From Methanobacteriota archaeon (lineage in GTDB: Archaea; Thermoplasmatota; Poseidoniia; Poseidoniales; Poseidoniaceae), in the NCBI GenBank assembly GCA_002722695.1, contig PBMS01000013.1:1-44108 (forward strand): a stretch of DNA of 44,108 bases. The letters are read 5' to 3'. Below are positions 37,431 through 44,108 of this stretch, piece by piece. Made by a program: the position numbers and the translations under genes. The first letter of the stretch is position 1. Every line of letters starts with the position of its first letter. The notes under the pieces are model-generated. The model was not told the DNA's origin and searched no databases. It worked only from the letters and a program-made list of their open reading frames with translations.

Positions 37431-38045
37431 ATGACCCGTCGTCGCATCATGGCCACGGGCGTGCTCCTCCTCGCCTTGGCGATGAGTAACCTGGTCGTCG
37501 CATCGCCCCACGGTTTGGGCTCGGAAGCCAACGAAGGGTGTTTGTGTCATACGCCCGAGGAAGGAACGATCGTCGATCTGGCAGGCCTTCCCGAGGCCTT
37601 CGCATCGAACTCCACGTACCAACTTACGTTGACCGTGACCAGTCCCATCGCCGTCGTGGAAAACGGGTCTCAGGGTGGGTTCCGACTTCTCGTCGACGAA
37701 GGGACCATCGACGTTGGGAACAGCACGATGGTTCAGGTGATCGACGGCGGATGGACCCATACCACCAACGGGTCGAATCATCGCTCGTGGGTGTTTGAAT
37801 GGCGTACGCCGGAGGTCAACGATACGGCCGCCACGTTCGTTGTGCACGGCAACGCCGTCAACGGAAACAACGCACCGACCGGTGACGCATGGAAAACTCT
37901 TGAGGTCGTGGTCCCAGGGGAAGCCTACCAGGGTCCCCTCACCCCCAACGAAGGAATCGACGGGGTGAGCGCATCGGACCGAGTGCTGTTGGTGATTGGC
38001 TTGGTCCTCATCGGTGCTTTGATCTGGGCGGTGGCCCGGCCCTGA
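37431..38045 (+). CDS. secreted membrane-anchored protein, choice-of-anchor-V/reelin-like, with CxCH motif
   Basis: Signal peptide MTRRRIMATGVLLLALAMSNLVVA, EGCLCHTPEEG, beta-rich body, C-terminal TM VLLVIGLVLIGALIWAVARP. Confidence 0.65.
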   Translation: MTRRRIMATGVLLLALAMSNLVVASPHGLGSEANEGCLCHTPEEGTIVDLAGLPEAFASNSTYQLTLTVTSPIAVVENGSQGGFRLLVDEGTIDVGNSTMVQVIDGGWTHTTNGSNHRSWVFEWRTPEVNDTAATFVVHGNAVNGNNAPTGDAWKTLEVVVPGEAYQGPLTPNEGIDGVSASDRVLLVIGLVLIGALIWAVARP

Positions 38046-39173
38046 TCAGTTGACGAATTCGATCTGCCTGTTTCGTAGGGCTCGCAATTGGCGGTTCTCG
38101 CTCGACCCGTGAATTTGGTCACTTTTTACCCCGGTCAACACCAACATGACCCGAAGTTCGTCTTGAAGTTCTTCTTTGACAGCGGCTCCCCAAATGATTT
38201 TCGCGTTGGGTGAAATTTGTTCTTTGATCAACTGAGAACACCGTTCGGCTTCGCCCAACGTGAGACTTGAGCCGCCTACGACGTTGATCAGAGCGCCACG
38301 GGCGTCACTCATGTCCAAATCCAGAAGTGGAGAGTGCAGAGCCTCCATGGTCGCCGCTTCGGCACGACCCGGTCCTTTGGCACTGCCAAGGCCAATCATT
38401 GCTACGCCACCGCCAGAGTTGACGATGGCCTTGAGGTCCTCGAAGTCAAGATTGACCATGCCGTCCGTGGTGAGGAGTTCGGTGACACCCGTTATCGATC
38501 GAACCAAGAGTTCGTCGCCCACGCGAAACGCACTGGCAATCGGCAAATCTTTCACGCCCTCGATTTCCAGGAGTCGTTCGTTGGGAATGACGAGAATGGT
38601 GTCGCAGTATTCTCTCAACCGCTCAAGCCCCCACTCGGCGTTTTGTTTGCGCAAGGAGCCTTCCGACTTGAACGGGTAGGTGACGACGGCGATGGTCATT
38701 GCGCCTTGTGCCTTGGCAAGACGGGCAACATGGCCCGCTGCACCGGTCCCTGATCCACCGCCCATGCCCGCTGTGATGATGGCGAGTTGGGTGTCGTTGG
38801 TGATGCGACGGAGGACCCGTTCGGACTCCAATGCAGCCGCTTCTCCCTTGGTGGGGTCTCCGCCTGCACCTCGGCCTCGAGCTGTGCGCCCAATCAGGAT
38901 CTTTTCTTGTATCGGTGATTGGAGAAGGGCTTGTGCGTCGGTGTTGATGGCGTACCCCGTGACGTAGGACGACTCAAACAAATGCTCATCGAACAGTCGG
39001 TTGATGGCGTTGCAGCCTGCGCCGCCCACACCGTACACCCGGATCCGAGGCTGAAGCGATTCCAACAAGGCCTTGAGTTCTTCCTCTGACCCCACATCGG
39101 GTGCAGGTTGGTGGTGAACCACACGCTGCTCTTCGTCGGAGAGTTCCAGCACTCGTTCAATCAAATGGCGCAT
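38046..39173 (-). CDS. ftsZ: cell division GTPase FtsZ
   Basis: GVGGAGCNAINRL, GMGGGSGTGAAG, T7-loop NLDFEDLK; ATG at 39173 confirmed; ORF extension to 39443 is antisense-free readthrough into radA and not used. Confidence 0.93.
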   Translation of the reverse strand: MRHLIERVLELSDEEQRVVHHQPAPDVGSEEELKALLESLQPRIRVYGVGGAGCNAINRLFDEHLFESSYVTGYAINTDAQALLQSPIQEKILIGRTARGRGAGGDPTKGEAAALESERVLRRITNDTQLAIITAGMGGGSGTGAAGHVARLAKAQGAMTIAVVTYPFKSEGSLRKQNAEWGLERLREYCDTILVIPNERLLEIEGVKDLPIASAFRVGDELLVRSITGVTELLTTDGMVNLDFEDLKAIVNSGGGVAMIGLGSAKGPGRAEAATMEALHSPLLDLDMSDARGALINVVGGSSLTLGEAERCSQLIKEQISPNAKIIWGAAVKEELQDELRVMLVLTGVKSDQIHGSSENRQLRALRNRQIEFVN

Positions 39174-39195
39174 GAGCAGATTTTCCTTCGCGATG

Positions 39196-39202
39196 ATTTG
39201 AA
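39196..39202 (-). promoter_or_regulatory. TATA-like box TTCAAAT of ftsZ
   Basis: Ends about 22-23 nt upstream of ATG 39173. Confidence 0.45.
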
Positions 39203-39225
39203 TGTGCCGCCCAAAGGGCGGTGCA
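39203..39225. repeat. GC-rich dyad CCGCCC-AAA-GGGCGG between radA and ftsZ
   Basis: Core 39207-39212/39216-39221; outer pairs g-t, t-g, g-c, t-a extend on plus-strand RNA. Confidence 0.85.
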
Positions 39226-39261
39226 GGACATCGGTTTGATGCCCTCGCTCTACGAGCCGCT

Positions 39262-40296
39262 TCAGTCGCGCAAGCCTTCTTCGCACACTTGGTACACGCA
39301 CTCACCGTCGGGCAGGTTGGGCGAGTCCACCAGGCGAGCGATTCGTCGTCCGCCCTTGGCTTTGCGAAGATAGAGTCGGAACGTGCTGGCGTGGGCCAAG
39401 ATGTGTCCGCCGATCGGCTTGGTTGGGTCGCCCCACATGGCATCGGGCTTTGAGTGAACTTGGTTGGTGACCAGGACGAGCGCGTTGTTGACGTCCGCCA
39501 GCTTCTTTAGGTCCTTCAGGTGGCTGTTGAGCTTCTGCTGTCGGCGGGCAAGCATACCACGTCCGATGAACTCAGCACGGAAATGACTGGTCAGTGAATC
39601 AACGATGATCATCTTGACGTTGAGGCCTTTGCTCATTCGCTTGATCTCGTCGGCAAGAAGCATTTGATGCGCGGAGTTGTAAGCACGGGCCACGTGGATG
39701 CGGGAGAGAACGTATTCCGGATCCAGTCCGTGGCCGCGGGCCATCTGCGTGATTCGCTCGGGGCGGAACGTGTCCTCGGTGTCGATGTAGAACACGTCTC
39801 CGTCAAGACCGCCTTTGTCTTCGGGTGTGGTGCAGTTCACGGCCAGTTGATGACCGATCTGGGTCTTTCCGCTTCCGAATTCACCGTAGACTTCCACAAG
39901 TGCTTGCGTTTCAAAGCCCCCTCCGAGCAAATCGTCGATGGATTGGACTCTGGACGACAATTTCTGAACTTCTCGGCGACGCTCCAACAGTGCATCGCCG
40001 GACACGAAGCCGCCGATGTTGGCCATTTTCTTGGCCGCTGCGATGATTTTGGCAGAGACGGCCTCGCCCAATTCTGCTTCTTCGGCAAGGTCGGCTGGCG
40101 ACATGACGGCGAGTGCCAAAAGTTCGTCAAACCCGGCTTCTCGCAGCTTTTCAGCCGTTGCGGGGCCAACTCCCGGCAGGTCTTCGATGGTCACCTTGAC
40201 CTCCTCTTCTTCGGTCATCGGTACGGCCTCTTCCTCCAAAGGTGCTTCATTCTTTTCAATCTCTATGCTCGCTTTTTTCTTCGATTTTGTTGGCAT
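39262..40296 (-). CDS. radA: DNA repair/recombination protein RadA
   Basis: Hh[19 protein letters not shown], Walker [53 protein letters not shown]. Confidence 0.96.
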   Translation of the reverse strand: MPTKSKKKASIEIEKNEAPLEEEAVPMTEEEEVKVTIEDLPGVGPATAEKLREAGFDELLALAVMSPADLAEEAELGEAVSAKIIAAAKKMANIGGFVSGDALLERRREVQKLSSRVQSIDDLLGGGFETQALVEVYGEFGSGKTQIGHQLAVNCTTPEDKGGLDGDVFYIDTEDTFRPERITQMARGHGLDPEYVLSRIHVARAYNSAHQMLLADEIKRMSKGLNVKMIIVDSLTSHFRAEFIGRGMLARRQQKLNSHLKDLKKLADVNNALVLVTNQVHSKPDAMWGDPTKPIGGHILAHASTFRLYLRKAKGGRRIARLVDSPNLPDGECVYQVCEEGLRD

Positions 40297-40422
40297 GTGT
40301 CATCCCTTCAACTCACCTGTGGCGTGGCTCACTATATGAATAGGCGAAAGAGGGCTGACACAACATCCGCTGAGAATATGGCCATCGCCAATCCACGAAT
40401 CATCGCTCAGTCTGGTGTTTTT

Positions 40423-40460
40423 TTCACTTTCACTTCTGATTTCGTCATTGTGAAAGTGAA
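40423..40460. repeat. perfect 11-bp inverted repeat TTCACTTTCAC / GTGAAAGTGAA
   Basis: Arms 40423-40433 and 40450-40460 with 16-nt spacer, read directly. Confidence 0.9.
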
Positions 40461-41281
40461 TCCTTGCGCCGTTCTGCATCTTCAAGGGCCAGCGGATTGG
40501 GTTCCGTCTCGTTTGTCTCGTATGCGATGAGCACCACGTGGTGGACGTTGAGGGATTCGTTTCCCGAATCGATGGTCACGTTGAGCACCCAATCACCTGC
40601 ATCCACGGCGTATTGGTCGTGCGTCCAAGATGCTTCCTGACCTTCACCAATTTGTTCGGTGTGGAAGGCTTGCTCCTCGCCCGCTGGGTCTTCAAGATGC
40701 CAAGTGACCTCGGCACGTGGACTGGCGATGAGGTCGTTTGGGTTCTCGATGGTCGAGTCGATTTCGAGGCGCTCGGGCGATGCGCACTCGCAGTCTGGGA
40801 CGGTCGAAATCACCATCAAATCGGGGTTGTTGGTGTTGGTGTCGGTCCAGTCAATTTCCTTGTCAATCCGGACCACAACCTCGACGGTCGCAACGTTGTC
40901 GCTTTCGTCGGTGGCTGAGAGGAGAACGGTGAACAATCCGTGCGTCATGTAGGTGTAGCTGATCTCCGCCTGTTCGTTGGCGTCGACGGTCACAGCGTTC
41001 GAACCGTCCTCGTCATCGCCAGGGTCAAGCGAAAGGGTTGTGATGCTTCCAGCTCGAGAGGTGACACGTGCAAAATCAAACGAGAGCTCAACGCCTGTTT
41101 GCGAGATCACAGCACCGTTTTGGACCCGCTCTTCAATCGTCCCGGTGGTGGCGTCGTAATGAACGTTCATCGTGATGGGGTTCTCCGTGCTGTCGTCGTC
41201 GGTGCTTGAGAGGCAACCTGCCAGCGAGGCGAACACCAGCACAGCGAGTAGAGACATCGCCTTGGCTCGCTTGACTCGCAT
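40445..41281 (-). CDS. lipoprotein with PKD-like domain
   Basis: Lipobox-like LASLAGC after hydrophobic N-terminus; beta-rich body. Confidence 0.7.
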   Translation of the reverse strand: MRVKRAKAMSLLAVLVFASLAGCLSSTDDDSTENPITMNVHYDATTGTIEERVQNGAVISQTGVELSFDFARVTSRAGSITTLSLDPGDDEDGSNAVTVDANEQAEISYTYMTHGLFTVLLSATDESDNVATVEVVVRIDKEIDWTDTNTNNPDLMVISTVPDCECASPERLEIDSTIENPNDLIASPRAEVTWHLEDPAGEEQAFHTEQIGEGQEASWTHDQYAVDAGDWVLNVTIDSGNESLNVHHVVLIAYETNETEPNPLALEDAERRKDSLSQ

Positions 41282-41376
41282 GAGACGGTGGAGGGCTCAC
41301 CACCTCATGAAACCATTCATTTTCACGATGGGTCGCCGACGGTGGTTTGAAAGCGGTGAACAGTGGCGCAAGGGGT

Positions 41377-41454
41377 AGCGAGGTGGGGTAGTCTGGATAT
41401 CCCGTCGGGCTCATAACCCGGAGATCGATGGTTCAAATCCATCCCTCGCTACCA
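41377..41454 (+). tRNA. tRNA-Met (CAT), initiator-type; 3' CCA encoded
   Basis: Acceptor AGCGAGG/CCTCGCT, anticodon arm TCGGG-CTCATAA-CCCGG (three consecutive G-C pairs), A1:U72 pair, GGTTCAAATCC T-arm. Confidence 0.93.
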
Positions 41455-42204
41455 TCACCCGTATTGGTAGTAGTCGTGTTTCGGTTGCAAACTGTCGAGA
41501 GCGGATTGCAGCCGAGCGTTCGCAGCCTGTTCCCCCGCAACGATGGCGGCCCGCTGGCCTTCCAATTCTCGGCGGAGGTTTTGGCAACGATCAGCGTGCA
41601 GAGGCACGGCTGAAGCGGCACGGTTGAGTGTTGCAAGCACCGTATCGAGCGGCACGGGCGGCGACCCTGTCGGCGTGAGTTGGTAGCGACCGTTGGTAAG
41701 GATCACCGCTCCCGCAGATTGAACAGCGTTCAGAAGGCGCTCGACGTGAGCTTTGGTGGGTACGGCGTCCACGGCTGTGTGGGCGGCGGCGAGATGACCG
41801 GGGGACAATTTTTCACATCGCGCAAAGGACTTTGTCGCTGCACGTGTTTTACCTGCCGCTGCGTACAATCGCCCAGCACGCAGGTGGTCCTCGTGCTCGG
41901 GCTGCATCGACTCCAGCATTTGCGGTGCATGTCTCTGCAGTAGTTTGACGAGGGCCTTTCGTTCGCCGTGCATTCGTTTGATGCTGGCCATGCTCTGGTC
42001 CGCCTTCTCCCGCAAAAGGTACACATCGCACATCAACCGCAGTCCTTTCAGGAGGAAGATTTGGGCCTGCACGTCTCGTTTTTTCTTGGCGAGCATCATG
42101 TCACAAAACTGCGTGGCCATCACTTCGGAGAGTTCCAAGCGGCCCTCGGACATGTAGCGCTCAATTTGCAGCAGGGTTTGGGACGGATCTTGCATCCCGA
42201 ACAT
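41455..42204 (-). CDS. hypothetical helical/TPR-like protein
   Basis: ORF with good length and no overlap; stop codon directly abuts tRNA CCA. Confidence 0.65.
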   Translation of the reverse strand: MFGMQDPSQTLLQIERYMSEGRLELSEVMATQFCDMMLAKKKRDVQAQIFLLKGLRLMCDVYLLREKADQSMASIKRMHGERKALVKLLQRHAPQMLESMQPEHEDHLRAGRLYAAAGKTRAATKSFARCEKLSPGHLAAAHTAVDAVPTKAHVERLLNAVQSAGAVILTNGRYQLTPTGSPPVPLDTVLATLNRAASAVPLHADRCQNLRRELEGQRAAIVAGEQAANARLQSALDSLQPKHDYYQYG

Positions 42205-42273
42205 GGTATCGTTTTGCTGACCACCACCGAGGCTATGATGCCTTTGCTTTTTTGACGACCTTCACCGTCTTCG

Positions 42274-42281
42274 TTTATTGA
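42274..42281 (+). promoter_or_regulatory. TATA-like box TTTATTGA
   Basis: Ends 23 nt upstream of ATG 42304. Confidence 0.45.
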
Positions 42282-42303
42282 CCATCGCCGACGGGTTTGT
42301 TCC

Positions 42304-42855
42304 ATGGGCCGTTCGTGCGTTTTGGCCGTTTCGGGGACCCCCGGAGTCGGAAAAACCCGTCTCTGCGCCGAGATGGCCCTCAACGGTTGGAAGGTCCTCT
42401 CCCTCGCCGATTTGGCAAAGGAACACGGCTGTCTGGGTTCGGTGGACGAAGAGGACGGTGCTGCGCCCATCGACGTGCATCAACTGGCCGATGCATGGAC
42501 TCCACCGGGTGAAGGGCGGTGGTTGGTCGACGGTCATTTGTCTCATTTATTGGACCTTGACGGCATCGTTCTGTTGCGGTGCTCACCAGCCCTTCTTGAG
42601 CAACGGCTGTTCGAACGAGGCTACTCGACCGACAAGGTGCGGGCCAACGTTGAATGGGAGATGGTGGCCGGCCACCGGTCGGAACTGATGGAATTCGAAA
42701 TCGAGTACCCGCTGCTCGAGTTGGACGCCGGTGCAATGAGCACCTCCGAACTGGTCAAGCGTGTTTCAGCTTGGGTTGAGGGCGGCCTTGATTCCCCCTC
42801 CCCCGGGGGACAAGCCAACGCCGCCATCGATTGGTTGTCGGAAACCTCGGATTGA
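42304..42855 (+). CDS. AK6/Fap7-like nucleotide kinase
   Basis: VLAVSGTPGVGKTRLCAEMALNGWKVLSLADLAKEHG; VDGHLSHLL; LRCSPALLEQRLFERGYSTDKVRANVEWE. Confidence 0.88.
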   Translation: MGRSCVLAVSGTPGVGKTRLCAEMALNGWKVLSLADLAKEHGCLGSVDEEDGAAPIDVHQLADAWTPPGEGRWLVDGHLSHLLDLDGIVLLRCSPALLEQRLFERGYSTDKVRANVEWEMVAGHRSELMEFEIEYPLLELDAGAMSTSELVKRVSAWVEGGLDSPSPGGQANAAIDWLSETSD

Positions 42856-42904
42856 CCGGTCTTGCTTCCACAAACCATAACACCTTCACGGGGATGGTTC
42901 CTTC

Positions 42905-43603
42905 ATGGCGCTGGAAAAGATGCGAAAGCGATGGGAAGCAGGACTTCAACCGGTGCTGAAGGCCTTCTCTGGATTTTCACCAGCAACCGTGACTTGGATG
43001 GCGGTACCGTTCGGTGTTGCCGGAGGTCTGCTGGCCATGTACGCACCCGACCAGCCCGCCGGTGGCTGGTGGTTGCTGGGCGGAGCACTCAGCATCGCAT
43101 TGGCCATGCTGTTTGACGGTCTGGACGGCTCACTCGCCCGTGCGAAGGGGGAAGTGACGCGATGGGGCGATTATCTCGACCACACCATCGACCGCGTGCT
43201 TGACGCCGTTTGGGTGGTGTGCATCAGCGCCTCGGTGTTTGTGGGCGACGTGACGCTTGGTTTTGCTGCCGCCTTCCTGACCCTCATGGGCTCGTACATG
43301 GGGACGCAAGCCCAAGCCGTTGCGGGTTCGAGAAACTATCGCGGATTCTCCCGCGCGGACCGCACTGTTCTGACGCTTGTGTCGCTGATCGTCATGGGCG
43401 TGATGCTTCTGGCAGGTTGGTCGTTGGACGCCACATACCCGGGATGGTTTGACCACATTCAGGTGAATCCTTTGAGCCTGGTTGTGTTCATTTGCGCCCT
43501 TGGCGGAGCGTGGACGTTCAGCGTTCGCTTCCTCCAAGCTAAAGGTGAAATTCAGCGTCTCGACGCCGAGGATCCTTTGCCCCAACCGGGTCCTAAAAAA
43601 TAG
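42905..43603 (+). CDS. CDP-alcohol phosphatidyltransferase (archaetidylinositol-phosphate-synthase-like)
   Basis: FDGLDGSLARAKGEVTRWGDYLDHTIDRVLD catalytic motif, multiple TM helices. Confidence 0.88.
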   Translation: MALEKMRKRWEAGLQPVLKAFSGFSPATVTWMAVPFGVAGGLLAMYAPDQPAGGWWLLGGALSIALAMLFDGLDGSLARAKGEVTRWGDYLDHTIDRVLDAVWVVCISASVFVGDVTLGFAAAFLTLMGSYMGTQAQAVAGSRNYRGFSRADRTVLTLVSLIVMGVMLLAGWSLDATYPGWFDHIQVNPLSLVVFICALGGAWTFSVRFLQAKGEIQRLDAEDPLPQPGPKK

Positions 43604-43707
43604 CCTCCAGTGGCGCTCCATGGCAACGCCTGTTCGCTCGGTTGATGGCTTGTTTTGCCCACTTTGAAGCGACATAGTGATAACGGACGAAGGCGACATA
43701 TAGACTG

Positions 43708-44108
43708 ATGGGTAGCCCAACGGCTGAACAAAACGGTGGTCTGCGCGCCGTCATGCTAACCGCAGTCATGCTTCTGGCCCTGGCCCCTCTGAGCCACGTG
43801 CATGCCGAGAGTGAAGGGCATCCAGACAACCTGCAAGCTCAGAACATTCAGGCCACGTTCAACAGCGAGTCCGAAACGACTCTCATCACGTGGGACAACA
43901 TCGCAACGGCCGGCTCGGAGCTGCAGGGTTTGTTCAGCGCCACGTACCGTCTGTATCGGCACTCCGCACCGATCGATTCAACCAATCTTGACACCCTCAA
44001 TCACTTCAGCGAAGTTGACGCATGCGACGCTGGTTCGGCGGGTGGAAACCCGTTCAACTGCCAAGGAGGGACGCACCCCGGCCACACCTATGTCTTCCCC
44101 GTTGAGCC
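43708..44108 (+). CDS. secreted protein, FN3-like N-terminus, truncated by window edge
   Basis: Own translation from ATG 43708: MGSPTAEQNGGLRAVMLTAVMLLALAPLSHVHAESEGHPDN...; open to window end (not in ORF track since no stop). Confidence 0.65.
   Translation, partial: MGSPTAEQNGGLRAVMLTAVMLLALAPLSHVHAESEGHPDNLQAQNIQATFNSESETTLITWDNIATAGSELQGLFSATYRLYRHSAPIDSTNLDTLNHFSEVDACDAGSAGGNPFNCQGGTHPGHTYVFPVE

Noticed and set aside
39174-39443. N-terminal extension of the ftsZ ORF
   Set aside because: Cys/Arg-rich out-of-frame read through the radA 3' end; ATG 39173 with TATA-like box fits better.

Overview
The window is a compact, roughly 55% GC, protein-dense archaeal chromosome segment. Gene content suggests a marine Euryarchaeota/Poseidoniales (Marine Group II)-like genome; this is inference only, as no database was searched. 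I support about 33 protein genes and one tRNA (initiator-type tRNA-Met). Recognisable housekeeping genes: RaSEA-type radical SAM enzyme, YchF/Obg-like GTPase, aminodeoxychorismate synthase/lyase (pab) cluster, malic enzyme MaeB, RlmH, PduO-type cobalamin adenosyltransferase, Nudix hydrolase, DHH phosphoesterase, MMPL/RND exporter, isocitrate dehydrogenase, OsmC, FtsZ, RadA, AK6/Fap7-like kinase and a CDP-alcohol phosphatidyltransferase. Less ordinary items: (i) a membrane protein that aligns by eye with heme-copper oxidase subunit I (CcoN type) but lacks almost every heme/CuB histidine and carries two C-terminal EF-hands; (ii) a 1154-aa helical-repeat protein ending in an intact-looking PIN nuclease domain; (iii) a 2780-aa membrane-anchored beta-propeller/FN3 surface protein; (iv) a GST (mPGES-2-like) plus degenerate FGE/sulfatase-modifying-like membrane protein operon; (v) an esterase displayed on thrombospondin type-3 calcium repeats; (vi) several exact inverted repeats in intergenic regions (maeB, ftsZ, radA); (vii) a recurrent TATA-like box ending about 22-23 nt upstream of start codons, consistent with leaderless transcripts. 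No CRISPR array, rRNA or transposable element was seen.
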